DNA from: JBDIAG01 sp963835085 | GTDB lineage: Bacteria > Actinomycetota > Actinomycetes > Actinomycetales > CAWJMD01 | Reading direction: 5' to 3' | DNA length: 64,000 bases | Assembly (NCBI GenBank): GCA_963835085.1 | Contig: CAWIED010000001.1 | Location: forward strand, 682,001-746,000 | Shown: in pieces, positions 52,937-62,042 of the stretch | How positions within the stretch are numbered: position 1 is the first letter of the stretch | Layout: each line of letters begins with the position of its first letter | Position numbers and translations under genes: made by a program | The notes under the pieces: model-generated | Told to the model about the DNA's origin: nothing | The model's input: only the letters and a program-made list of their open reading frames with translations | Databases searched by the model: none

Positions 52937-55156
52937 TCAGTGCTCGAAGCCGAACCGATCGTGCAGCCTGCGCAACGGACCCGGCGCCCACCAGTTCCAG
53001 TCGCCCAGCAGGGTCATGGTGGCGGGCACCGCGAGCATCCGTACCAGGGTGGCGTCCAAGGCCACCCCAACCGCCAAGGCGACTCCGGTCTCTTTGATCG
53101 CCAGCAGGTCACCGGACGCGAAGCCGAGAAACACCAGCACCATGATGAGGGCGGCCGAGGTGATGATGCGGCCCGATCGCTGAAGTCCTTTCACCACTGA
53201 CTCGTCATTCGATAGCCCCGCGTCGTGGCATTCCTTGATGCGGGACAGGAGAAAGACCTCATAGTCCATGGCCAGGCCGAATCCGAGGGCCAGAACCATG
53301 GGCGGAATGAACGTCTCGATGCCACCCGTGCCGGTGAATCTCAGCAGGTGCTGCAGATGTCCGTCCTGGAACCCCCAGACGACCACGCCGAGCGTGGCGC
53401 CCAGCGATACCGCATTCATGAGCAGTGCCTTGATCGGGATGAGTACCGATCCGGTCATGAGAAACAGCAAGATGAACGTGGCCAGCGCAATGAATCCCGC
53501 CACATAGGGCCCGACTCGCTGTAGCGCGTCGATGAAATTGGCCAACTGGGCGCCCTGGCCGGTGATCCAGATCTTGACGGGCGACGTGCGGGAGACCTTG
53601 CGGGAGATGTCTGCGGCCGCCTCTGGGTCGCTCGATGACGGGTGCACGCCTACGAGGGTCACGTCGCCCACGGCCTGGGGCGGGTCCACCGTCGTGACCC
53701 CCGAGATCTCAGACGTCTGCGCCGCCCACGCTGTGGCAGCCCGCATCGAGGCCGGGCCGGAACCTGCGAACACAGCCTGAACGGGTGCCGGCTGGGTGGC
53801 CGGATACTCCTCCGCCAGGGTTGCGAAGAACGACCGGTTGACGTTGCCCACGGGCAACAGCTGGGCCACCGACGTGCGCTCGTTCAGGCTCAACACCGGC
53901 GCCGCGAGCACCAGCAGAATCGCTGTCACAACCACCAGCACGATCCCCGGCGCGCGCTGCACGTGCGTCGCCAGCTTTGAGAAGGCTCCCTGCTCGGGCG
54001 GCACATCACCCAACTTGCGGACGAAGGCCCGCACACCCGGTACGTGGTACAAGGCCCCAGGCCGCACCAGCCACCGGGCGCACAGCACGAGCAATGGGGG
54101 CAACAGGGTCACGGCTACGAGCACGGCGACCACTACGACAGATACCCCGCCGGCAGCAACTGAGCGCAACAGGTCCGAAGGCACGATCATCAGCCCGGCG
54201 ATGCTGATCGCCACGGTCACTCCGCTGAACACCACCGTGCGGCCGGCTGTGCGCAAGGTGGTGGTCATGGCATCCACCGCCTCGGCACGGGTGGGCTGGC
54301 GCAGCCCGGTGGCGTCGCCGGCCAGCAGCGCGCGGAGCTCGTCGCGAAACCGGCTGACCATCAGCAGCCCGTAGTCGATGCACAAGCCCAGACCCATGAC
54401 GCTGACGACGTTCACCACCGTGGCGTCCAGGTCGATGCCGTGCGCAAATCCCAACAGGCACAACAGTCCACCGGCAATGGACGCGATAGCACCGATGATC
54501 GGGATCCCTGCCGCGACAAAGCCACCGAACACTACGACGGCCACCAGCAGACTCAACGGCAAGGCCACGGATTCGCCCTTGCTCATGTCGACCCGGGCCT
54601 GGGTCTGCAGTGCCGTCACCAGTTGGCCGAAACTGCCCTGCTGGGCCTTGGCGGAGGGCTCGACGCGCTGCACCTGCTCGCCAAGCTCGACGAGCTCGGT
54701 CCGCACCCGATCGTGTGCGGCAGTGGACGCTTCGCCGCTCAGGCCCTTCCTGAGGGTCACGGTCATGAGGACGCCATGCCCCGTCCGCGAGATCAGCGCG
54801 GCCGCCCTGGGGTCGCCGGCCGGCAGCATGGTGGGATCGACCACAGAGGCGATCCCGGGGACCTTCGTCAACTGCTGTCGACCAGCAGCCAGCGTTCGGG
54901 CAAGGAGCGGACTGTGCGGATCCACGCCGGAGATGATCAGCTGAAGGGTGTCGCCCTCTGGCGAGTTGCGGGTGAGTTGGGCCGCGCCCTGCTGCGCCTC
55001 GCCGGGCACGGACGGTTCACCGCTGGTGAGCTGTCCGAACAGGCCGGGGCCTACCAATCCCAGGGCGAGTGAGAACGCGACGGCCACAAAGACCGCCCAG
55101 CCCGCCAGCGACGCAAACGGACGTCGTGCCGCAGCGCGGGCCAGAGCATCAAACAC
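52937..55156 (-). CDS. MmpL/RND-family membrane transporter
   Basis: 739 residues with the MMPL layout: helix 1 (FASLAGWAVFVAVAFSLALGL), a large outer loop, helices 2-6 (IPIIGAIASIAGGLLCLLGF, VMGLGLCIDYGLLMVSRFRDEL), a second loop and helices 7-12 (VLALGFGLAMDYEVFLLSRIKE, IITSAALIMVLVFLGFASGDLLAIKETGVALAVGVALDATLVRM). The Asp-Tyr pairs in both helix-4 and helix-10 motifs are the proton-relay residues. Such pumps export lipids or drugs; the cargo is unknown. GTG 55156 follows GGGAGG by eight bases. Confidence 0.93.
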   Translation of the reverse strand: MFDALARAAARRPFASLAGWAVFVAVAFSLALGLVGPGLFGQLTSGEPSVPGEAQQGAAQLTRNSPEGDTLQLIISGVDPHSPLLARTLAAGRQQLTKVPGIASVVDPTMLPAGDPRAAALISRTGHGVLMTVTLRKGLSGEASTAAHDRVRTELVELGEQVQRVEPSAKAQQGSFGQLVTALQTQARVDMSKGESVALPLSLLVAVVVFGGFVAAGIPIIGAIASIAGGLLCLLGFAHGIDLDATVVNVVSVMGLGLCIDYGLLMVSRFRDELRALLAGDATGLRQPTRAEAVDAMTTTLRTAGRTVVFSGVTVAISIAGLMIVPSDLLRSVAAGGVSVVVVAVLVAVTLLPPLLVLCARWLVRPGALYHVPGVRAFVRKLGDVPPEQGAFSKLATHVQRAPGIVLVVVTAILLVLAAPVLSLNERTSVAQLLPVGNVNRSFFATLAEEYPATQPAPVQAVFAGSGPASMRAATAWAAQTSEISGVTTVDPPQAVGDVTLVGVHPSSSDPEAAADISRKVSRTSPVKIWITGQGAQLANFIDALQRVGPYVAGFIALATFILLFLMTGSVLIPIKALLMNAVSLGATLGVVVWGFQDGHLQHLLRFTGTGGIETFIPPMVLALGFGLAMDYEVFLLSRIKECHDAGLSNDESVVKGLQRSGRIITSAALIMVLVFLGFASGDLLAIKETGVALAVGVALDATLVRMLAVPATMTLLGDWNWWAPGPLRRLHDRFGFEH

Positions 55157-55227
55157 TCGCCTAGCCTCCCAGGTCGGTTGGTGTGGCCGACCAGTGGCCC
55201 GCCTTATGTGCCCGATTCGTTGGTTAT

Positions 55228-55264
55228 TACATGTACTTTCGCTTTCGGTACTAGGTTCCAGTAC
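55228..55264. promoter_or_regulatory. AT-rich palindromes before the MmpL gene
   Basis: TACATGTA (55228-55235) and a GTACT/AGTAC inverted pair (55248-55264) stand about 70-110 bases before the MmpL start in an unusually AT-rich stretch. They could be a promoter with operator sites. No regulator gene is adjacent. Confidence 0.35.
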
Positions 55265-55405
55265 TTAAGCCTCGCCTGCCCAGGTTTCGCCTACCTTGCC
55301 GCTCGAGACGGCGCCCTACTCGGGATCCTCGGCCCGCTCTTCCCATAGCTGCGCCCTCGCGGGACCAGGCGATAGATCCGCCCGCAGAGGGGGCGGCTGC
55401 GCCCA

Positions 55406-55502
55406 CGTAGCGCATCTCAACTACATGGACGAGGCCCAGTGGGCCTGGCCGTGCTCACCCAGGATCAGGAGCGCGCCTCCATGTAGTCGAGATTGCGCTA
55501 CG
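55406..55502. repeat. 26-bp imperfect inverted repeat before rarA
   Basis: Arms 55406-55431 and 55477-55502 match apart from a few mismatches and one extra base (shared CGTAGCGC, ATCTC, ACTACATGGA when read inward). The 45-base spacer holds the palindrome GGCCCAGTGGGCC. It could be an operator, a cruciform or a small mobile element remnant. Confidence 0.6.
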
Positions 55503-55552
55503 ACATCGCCGCCCCGCAGGAACCCGGAGCAGACCGGCATTACCGTTACTCC

Positions 55553-56923
55553 GTGGCCGACCTGTTCAGCGAAGACGACGACGACAACGTCGCCGACGGG
55601 GTCACACCGCTACGCCCGCTGGCAGTCCGGATGCGTCCGCGAACGCTGGACGAGATCGTGGGCCAGCAGCACCTGCTGGCAAGCGGATCACCCCTGCGCC
55701 GCCTGGCGAGCCCCGCCGCACCGACCACCAACAACCTGACGTCGCACAGGGTCACCAGCACCTCCCTGGTGCTGTGGGGCCCACCGGGAACAGGCAAGAC
55801 GACGCTGGCGCATGTGATCTCGCGTGCCAGGGGCGGACGGTTCATGGAACTGTCGGCGATCACAGCGGGCGTCAAGGACGTCAGGGCGGTGATGGAGTCG
55901 GCGCGCGACGCGCGTGACCTGCACCGGCAGACGACGGTGCTGTTCCTCGACGAGATCCACCGCTTCACCAAGGCCCAGCAAGACGCTCTGCTGCCCGGAG
56001 TCGAGAACGGCTGGGTCACCCTCGTGGCCGCAACCACGGAAAACCCTTCATTCTCCATCGTGTCGCCGTTGTTGTCGCGCTCGCTGGTGCTCACCCTGCA
56101 GCCGCTGGCCGACGCCGACATCGAAGCTCTGCTGCGCCGAGCCATCACCGACCAGCGCGGGCTGGCGGGGGCGGTACAGGTCAGCGACGAGGCCATCGAA
56201 CACCTCGTGCGACTCGCCGCCGGCGATGGCCGCCGCGGTCTCACCGCTCTGGAGGCGGCAGCCGGCGTGGCCACGGAGGAGGGCTCGCACGAGGTCACCC
56301 TCGCCCATGCCGAGAGAGCCGTCGACGTGGCGGCGCTGCGCTACGACCGCGACGGCGATCAGCACTACGACGTGGCCAGCGCCTTCATCAAATCCATGCG
56401 CGGTAGCGACGTGGACGCTGCTCTGCACTACCTCGCGCGGATGCTCGAGGCGGGGGAGGACGCCCGCTTCGTGGCCCGGCGCATCGTGATCGCGGCGAGC
56501 GAAGACGTCGGCATGGCCGATCCCACGGCGCTGCAGACGGCCGTCGCCGCCGCCCAGGCCGTGCAGCTGATCGGCATGCCGGAGGCGCGGATCATTCTCG
56601 CCCAGGCGGTGGTGCACGTGGCGTCGGCGCCGAAGTCGAACGCGTCCTACATCGCCATCGCCGAGGCCATCGCCGACGTGCGCGCGGGCCGGATCGGCCA
56701 AGTGCCAGCCCACCTGCGCGACGCCCATTACCGCGGCGCCAAGCAGCTCGGGCACGGCCAGGGCTACGTCTATACGCACGACACTCCGCTGGGCGTCGCG
56801 GCGCAGCAGTACGCGCCCGACCCGGTGGTGGGCCGGCGCTACTACCGCCCCACCGACCGGGGCTTCGAGCGCGAACTGGGCCCGCGGATCGAACGACTCC
56901 GCGCCATCCTCGAACCGGAATAG
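55553..56923 (+). CDS. rarA: Replication-associated recombination protein A (RarA/MgsA)
   Basis: 456 residues from GTG 55553 (VADLFSEDDDD), the usual RarA-type N-terminus; an in-frame TTG at 55493 falls inside the inverted repeat. AAA+ ATPase: PLAVRMRPRTLDEIVGQQHLL, Walker A WGPPGTGKTTL, Walker B VLFLDEIHRF, sensor AATTENPSFSIVSPLLSRS, and the C-terminal tetramerisation part (YDVASAFIKSMRGSDVDAALHYLARMLEAGED). It acts at stalled replication forks. No good ribosome site precedes the chosen start. Confidence 0.95.
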   Translation: MADLFSEDDDDNVADGVTPLRPLAVRMRPRTLDEIVGQQHLLASGSPLRRLASPAAPTTNNLTSHRVTSTSLVLWGPPGTGKTTLAHVISRARGGRFMELSAITAGVKDVRAVMESARDARDLHRQTTVLFLDEIHRFTKAQQDALLPGVENGWVTLVAATTENPSFSIVSPLLSRSLVLTLQPLADADIEALLRRAITDQRGLAGAVQVSDEAIEHLVRLAAGDGRRGLTALEAAAGVATEEGSHEVTLAHAERAVDVAALRYDRDGDQHYDVASAFIKSMRGSDVDAALHYLARMLEAGEDARFVARRIVIAASEDVGMADPTALQTAVAAAQAVQLIGMPEARIILAQAVVHVASAPKSNASYIAIAEAIADVRAGRIGQVPAHLRDAHYRGAKQLGHGQGYVYTHDTPLGVAAQQYAPDPVVGRRYYRPTDRGFERELGPRIERLRAILEPE

Positions 56924-57039
56924 CCGGAAGATCTCGAAACTGGCCGACCGGCTAAGCCAAACCTCTCAAACCAATGCCACACAGGTAACTCTCAGCTACA
57001 AAATGGACACGCGGAGTAGTCGTTCTCCATGCTGATGAG

Positions 57040-57846
57040 ATGACTCTCCTCGACCGTCAGGCCTTGACCAAGCCGGGCCTATTGCGGGTGCCGCAGATCA
57101 TCGCCGTCTTCTGGCTCATCAAGGCTCTCTCGACGGCGCTGGGCGAGTCGACCTCAGACTGGCTGGTGAGCACGATCGACCCGGTGATCGCGGTGGGCCT
57201 GGGCTTCGTGGCCTTTGTCGCGGCGCTGGTCTGGCAGTTTTCCCGCAGGCGCTACGTGGCTACTAGTTACTGGCTGGCCGTGGTGATGGTGGGGGTGTTC
57301 GGCACGATGATGGCCGACGTCATGCATGTAGTGCTGGGCCTGCCCTACCTGGTCACCACGGTGCTCTACGCCGTCGTGCTGGGAGCTGTGTTCTACCTCT
57401 GGTGGCGAGTGGAGGGCACGCTGTCGATCCATAGCATCGACACTCCCCGCCGGGAGGTCTTCTATTGGCTCGCAGTGGCCGCCACGTTCGCCATGGGCAC
57501 CGCGGTGGGCGATCTCGCTGCAGTCACCTGGCAGCTCGGCTACGACAAGTCGATCCTGCTGTTCGCGGTGCTCATGTTGCCGCCGTTGATCGGCTGGCGC
57601 ATCTTCACCTGGAACCCGATCCTCGCCTTCTGGTGGGCCTACGTGATGACCCGTCCTCTGGGCGCCTCAGTAGCCGACTGGCTGGGCAAGCCCGTTGTGG
57701 CCGGCGGCCTGGGCTTGGGCCAGGGCCTGGTGACGGCGGTCTTCGCCCTCGCCATCGCAGCGCTGGTGGCCCACCTCGCCAAGACCCGCCTCGACGTGCA
57801 GCCGGCCCAGCCCTCCGCGCCAGACAGGTCCAGCCCGACGCGATAG
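57040..57846 (+). CDS. COG4705-like integral membrane protein
   Basis: 268 residues with about eight membrane helices. Two similar halves can be seen: KALSTALGESTSDWLV in the first and TRPLGASVADWLGKP near the end; DVMHVVLGLPYLVT and GDLAAVTWQLGYDKS lie between. Paired conserved acidic residues in the membrane suggest transport, but no function is assigned to the family that I can state. A single gene, 116 bases behind rarA. Confidence 0.82.
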   Translation: MTLLDRQALTKPGLLRVPQIIAVFWLIKALSTALGESTSDWLVSTIDPVIAVGLGFVAFVAALVWQFSRRRYVATSYWLAVVMVGVFGTMMADVMHVVLGLPYLVTTVLYAVVLGAVFYLWWRVEGTLSIHSIDTPRREVFYWLAVAATFAMGTAVGDLAAVTWQLGYDKSILLFAVLMLPPLIGWRIFTWNPILAFWWAYVMTRPLGASVADWLGKPVVAGGLGLGQGLVTAVFALAIAALVAHLAKTRLDVQPAQPSAPDRSSPTR

Positions 57847-57883
57847 GGTCGCCGCTGACGTGAATCATCGACAGGGAGTGATG

Positions 57884-58297
57884 ATGGTATTTACCGGAGG
57901 CGACATCGTCGGGCTCCTTTTCGCTGTGCTCTTCGCCATCCTCGTCGGGTTCCTGGCGCGCGTGCTGTGGAAGCTGGGCGACGCTGTCGACGACCTGCGC
58001 GGCACCATCACGGGCGTCACGGACAAGACGCTTCCGCTGATCGGCGAGGTCACCACCACCGTCGGCCACACGAACCACCAGCTGGAAAAGGTCGACACCA
58101 TCACCACCAGGGTGAGCGCTATGACCGAAAGCGGGGCCGAGGTGGCCGGTAACGTCTCCACCTTGACCTCGCTGTTCGCCACCACGCTCGGCTCGCCGTT
58201 GATCAGGGTGGCCGCCTTCACGTACGGGGTGCGCGAGGCCATCGATGCCCGCCGAGAACGTCGGGCCGCCCGCGACGTAGTCCTGGAGAAGAACTGA
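57884..58297 (+). CDS. DUF948-family membrane protein
   Basis: 137 residues. One N-terminal helix (IVGLLFAVLFAILVGFLARVLW) followed by a long helical, coiled-coil-like region (LGDAVDDLRGTITGVTDKTLPLIGEVTTTVGHTNHQLEKVDTITTRV). ATG 57884 is preferred, with AGGGAG six bases upstream; GTG 57860 and ATG 57881 are in frame. This gene and the next precede alaS in many actinomycetes. Function unknown. Confidence 0.85.
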   Translation: MVFTGGDIVGLLFAVLFAILVGFLARVLWKLGDAVDDLRGTITGVTDKTLPLIGEVTTTVGHTNHQLEKVDTITTRVSAMTESGAEVAGNVSTLTSLFATTLGSPLIRVAAFTYGVREAIDARRERRAARDVVLEKN

Positions 58298-58677
58298 TGT
58301 TCCGTCGAATCTTCTGGCTCAGTGTCGGCATCACTGTCGGCGTGCTCGGCTGGCGCAAGCTGCAGCAGATCATCCGCGCCTACGGCCCCCAGGGCCTGAC
58401 CGAGCGTGCGCAGGCCGGCGCCGCCGAGACGATTGCCGGGCTACAGGCCTTCGCGGGCACCGTCCGGCAGCTGGCCGCCGAGCGAGAGGCGGAACTGCGC
58501 GCCGAGCTGGCCGCCCACCAGCCTGCCCTGGCCGCCCAGCGACCTTCCGCGGCCCGGTCCACGCGCTCGTCGCGTCACCGCGGAGACGGTCGCGAACTGC
58601 GCGGCATTCCGCGGGTGAGCAAGTCAGCCAAGAACAAGGCTGTGGACGCTCGCCCGGCCAACCGGCACGGCGACTGA
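58297..58677 (+). CDS. Small basic membrane-anchored protein before alaS
   Basis: 126 residues. N-terminal helix (FWLSVGITVGVLGWRKL) then an Ala/Glu-rich helical stretch (ERAQAGAAETIAGLQAFAGTVRQLAAEREAELRAELAAHQ) and a basic Ser/Arg tail. Its ATG overlaps the DUF948 stop (TGATG). Similar small proteins stand at this place in other actinomycete genomes; no role is known. Confidence 0.8.
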   Translation: MFRRIFWLSVGITVGVLGWRKLQQIIRAYGPQGLTERAQAGAAETIAGLQAFAGTVRQLAAEREAELRAELAAHQPALAAQRPSAARSTRSSRHRGDGRELRGIPRVSKSAKNKAVDARPANRHGD

Positions 58678-58763
58678 AGCAGCCGCACGCCCGCTAGAGC
58701 AGCATTACCGAGAGCAGCAAAAGCAGCTGCCCCCGACACCGATCAGGGAACACACTCTTCGTC

Positions 58764-61454
58764 ATGCAGACCGCCGAGATCCGTCGCCGTTGGCTCGACT
58801 TCTTCGCCGCGCGTGGGCACACCATTGTGCCCAGCGCGTCCCTGATCAGCGCCGACCCCACCCTGCTGTTCACGGTGGCCGGCATGGTGCCGTTCATCCC
58901 GTACCTCACCGGGCAGCAGACGCCGCCCTACAAGCGCGCCACCAGCGTGCAGAAGTGCGTGCGCACCCAAGACATCGAAGAGGTGGGCAAGACCACCCGG
59001 CACGGCACGTTCTTCCAGATGAACGGCAACTTCTCGTTCGGCGACTACTTCAAGGCCGAGGCCATCGAGTTCGCCTGGGAGCTCGTGACGAACGAGCAGC
59101 ACAACGGCGGCCTGGGCTTCGACCCCGACAAGATCTGGGTCACCGTCTACACCGACGACGACGAGGCCGACCAGCTCTGGCGCAAGATCGGCCTGCCGGC
59201 CGAGCGCATCCAGCGCCGCGGCAAGAAGGACAACTACTGGCACACCGGCGTGCCCGGCCCGGGCGGCCCGTGCAGTGAGATCTACATCGATCGCGGCCCC
59301 GAGCACGGCCCGGACGGTGGCCCGATCGTCGACGAAGACCGGTTCCTGGAGATCTGGAACCTCGTCTTCATGCAGGAGGAGCTCTCCGCGGTGCGCGCCA
59401 AAGACGACTTCGACGTCGTCGGCCCACTGCCGAGCAAGAACATCGACACCGGCATGGGGCTCGAGCGGGTGGCCTACCTGCTGCAGGGTGTCGACAACCT
59501 GTACGAAATCGACGAGGTCTTCCCGGTCATCGCCAAGGCCAGCGAGCTGTCCGGAATCCGCTACGGCCACGGCCACGAGTCCGATGTGAGGTTGCGCGTC
59601 GTGGCCGACCACGTGCGCTCCGGCCTCATGCTCATCGGTGACGGCATCACCCCCGGCAACGAAGGACGCGGCTATGTGCTGCGCCGATTGCTGCGTCGCA
59701 GCGTGCGTGCCATGCGCCTGCTGGGCGTGCTCGACCCGTGCCTGCCCGAATTGCTGCCTGTCTCGCTCGACAAGATGAAGGCGTCGTACCCCGAGCTGGA
59801 GCGCGACTTCACGCGGATCAGCCAAGTGGCCTACGCGGAGGAGGAGGCGTTCCGTCGCACCCTCTCGGCGGGCACCACGATTCTCGACGTCGCGGTGAGC
59901 GAGGCCAAGTCGCAGGCAGGTTCGGCGGCGCCGCTGCTCACCGGCGACAAGGCGTTCCAGCTGCACGACACCTACGGCTTCCCCATCGACCTGACGCTCG
60001 AAATGGCTGCGGAGCAAGGGGTTTCGGTAGATCGCGAGGGCTTCACCCGGCTCATGACCGCCCAGCGCGAGCGTGCCCGAGCCGACGCCCGGGCGCGCAA
60101 GGGCGGCCGCGCCGACACCACCGCGTACCGCGCTCTGCGCGAGGCCGGGGCCACCCCGTTCACGGGCTATCAGGAGCTGCAGACCGAGTCGAGCGTGCGC
60201 GGGTTGCTGCTCGACGGCGAGCCGGTACCCGCGGCCACCGAGGGCCAGGTGGTGGAGGTCGTGCTCGAGCAGACCCCGTTCTACGCGGAGTCGGGTGGTC
60301 AGGATTCCGACGCCGGCGTCATCACCGGCCCCGGCGGGCTGCGGCTCGATGTGCTCGATGTGCAGCGTCCGATCAAGGGCTTGATCGTGCACCGGGTAGA
60401 GGTGACCGCCGGTGAGGTGCCCACCGGCACCGACGTGCTGGCTAGCGTCGACGAGCAGTGGCGGATCGGGGCCTGCCAGGCGCACTCCGGCACACACGTG
60501 ATGCACGCGGCGCTGCGCCAGGTGCTCGGCCCCAGTGCGCTGCAGTCGGGCTCGTACAACAAGCCCGGCTACCTGCGGCTCGACTTCGCCTGGCCCAACG
60601 CCCTCGACCCGGCCACCCGCTCGGAGGTGGAAGAGGTGGCGAACCTCGCGATCCGCCGCGACCTCGCGGTGAGCGCCACGTACATGCCGCTGCCCAAGGC
60701 CCGGGAGCTGGGCGCGCTCGCGCTCTTCGGTGAGACGTACGACGAAGAGGTGCGGGTCATCGAGATGGGCGGCGCGTGGAGCCGTGAGCTCTGCGGTGGC
60801 ACTCACGTTGGGCACTCGTCGCAGATCGGCCTGGTGTCGTTCGTCGGAGAGTCGTCCGTGGGTGCCGGCAAGCGCCGCGTGGAGGCGCTGGTGGGCATCG
60901 AGGCGTTCCGCGCGCTCGCCGCTGAACGGGCGCTGCTGCACACCCTTACCGAGACCCTCAAGGTGCGCCCCGAGCAGGTTCCCGACCAGGTGGCCGCACT
61001 GCTGGTGCAGCTCAAGGAGGCCGAGCGCAAGCTGGCCTCCGTCGCCTCGGCGCAGGTGCTCGCGGCGGCGGGCGGCCTCGCGGCCAACCCGCAGGACGTC
61101 TTCGGCGCGAGCTTCGTGGGACACAACGCCGGCGCGGTGTCCAACGCCGACGACCTGCGCACGCTCGTGACCGACGTGCGTGGCCGGCTGGGTAGCGAGC
61201 GCGAGCGGCCGAGCGTGGTCGCGGTGGCCGGGGTGGCCAAGGAACGTCCGGTGGTGCTGGTGGCGACCAACGAGGCGGCGCGCGGCTGGGGCATCAAGGC
61301 CGGAGCGCTGGTGAAGCTCGCGGCCGGGGTGCTCGGTGGCGGCGGGGGTGGCAAGGACGACTTCGCGCAGGGCGGCGGAACCAACGCCGACGCGCTAGGT
61401 GAGGCGCTCAAGGCCATCGAGTATGAGGTCGGACGGATCGCGACGACTCGATGA
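58764..61454 (+). CDS. alaS: Alanyl-tRNA synthetase
   Basis: 896 residues. MQTAEIRRRWLDFFAARGHTIVPSASL starts the class II core; GGPCSEIYIDRGP and NLVFMQ follow; the editing domain shows the zinc residues HSGTHVMHAAL and CGGTHVGHS; the C-terminal C-Ala part ends with VLGGGGGGKDDFAQGGG. It charges tRNA-Ala and clears mischarged Ser/Gly. Confidence 0.97.
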   Translation: MQTAEIRRRWLDFFAARGHTIVPSASLISADPTLLFTVAGMVPFIPYLTGQQTPPYKRATSVQKCVRTQDIEEVGKTTRHGTFFQMNGNFSFGDYFKAEAIEFAWELVTNEQHNGGLGFDPDKIWVTVYTDDDEADQLWRKIGLPAERIQRRGKKDNYWHTGVPGPGGPCSEIYIDRGPEHGPDGGPIVDEDRFLEIWNLVFMQEELSAVRAKDDFDVVGPLPSKNIDTGMGLERVAYLLQGVDNLYEIDEVFPVIAKASELSGIRYGHGHESDVRLRVVADHVRSGLMLIGDGITPGNEGRGYVLRRLLRRSVRAMRLLGVLDPCLPELLPVSLDKMKASYPELERDFTRISQVAYAEEEAFRRTLSAGTTILDVAVSEAKSQAGSAAPLLTGDKAFQLHDTYGFPIDLTLEMAAEQGVSVDREGFTRLMTAQRERARADARARKGGRADTTAYRALREAGATPFTGYQELQTESSVRGLLLDGEPVPAATEGQVVEVVLEQTPFYAESGGQDSDAGVITGPGGLRLDVLDVQRPIKGLIVHRVEVTAGEVPTGTDVLASVDEQWRIGACQAHSGTHVMHAALRQVLGPSALQSGSYNKPGYLRLDFAWPNALDPATRSEVEEVANLAIRRDLAVSATYMPLPKARELGALALFGETYDEEVRVIEMGGAWSRELCGGTHVGHSSQIGLVSFVGESSVGAGKRRVEALVGIEAFRALAAERALLHTLTETLKVRPEQVPDQVAALLVQLKEAERKLASVASAQVLAAAGGLAANPQDVFGASFVGHNAGAVSNADDLRTLVTDVRGRLGSERERPSVVAVAGVAKERPVVLVATNEAARGWGIKAGALVKLAAGVLGGGGGGKDDFAQGGGTNADALGEALKAIEYEVGRIATTR

Positions 61455-61533
61455 CGTCGTTGTTGCCGGCTGCACCGTGGGCGGCTCCGCGGTCGGCGAT
61501 CCGTCTGGCCATCCTGAGACGAGGAATCGACGG

Positions 61534-62025
61534 ATGAGAAGGGGCGTCCGGCTGGGAGTCGACGTCGGTAGCGTGCGGGTGGGACTGGCCGCCAGCGACC
61601 CGAGCGGCATGCTGGCCTCGCCGGTGGAGACCCTGCCCCGCGACGAGCGCGGCGGCAGCGATTTGCACGAGATCGCCCGGCAGGTGACAGATCGGGAGGC
61701 GCTGGAAGTCATCGTGGGACATCCGGTGCAGCTCGACGGTCGCACTGGTACGGCGGCAGGGCTTGCGCGTGGTTACGCTGAGGCCCTCGCCCGCCTGGTG
61801 GCTCCGGTTGCCGTGCGCCTGGTGGACGAGCGTCTCAGCACGGTGACTGCCCATCAGCAGCTTCACCAGGCGGGGGTGAAGGGCCGTGGCCACCGTCGAG
61901 TGATCGATCAAGTGGCGGCGGTGGTGGTATTGCAGAACGCGCTTGACGCCGAACGGGCGAGCGGGCGTGTGCCGGGCATCGTGGTGGTGCCCGGAGGCGC
62001 GCCGGACCCTCCGACGCCCGAGTGA
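61534..62025 (+). CDS. ruvX: RuvX/YqgF-family RNase H-fold nuclease
   Basis: 163 residues. RLGVDVGSVRVGLAASDP carries the first catalytic Asp, VDERLST the Glu and RVIDQVAAVVVLQNAL the last Asp. The family processes pre-16S rRNA and has been proposed as a Holliday junction resolvase. ATG 61534 has GAGGAA seven bases upstream. Conserved alaS-ruvX-mltG-aroE order. Confidence 0.93.
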   Translation: MRRGVRLGVDVGSVRVGLAASDPSGMLASPVETLPRDERGGSDLHEIARQVTDREALEVIVGHPVQLDGRTGTAAGLARGYAEALARLVAPVAVRLVDERLSTVTAHQQLHQAGVKGRGHRRVIDQVAAVVVLQNALDAERASGRVPGIVVVPGGAPDPPTPE

Positions 62026-62042
62026 GGAGGCGCGCCTCGACG

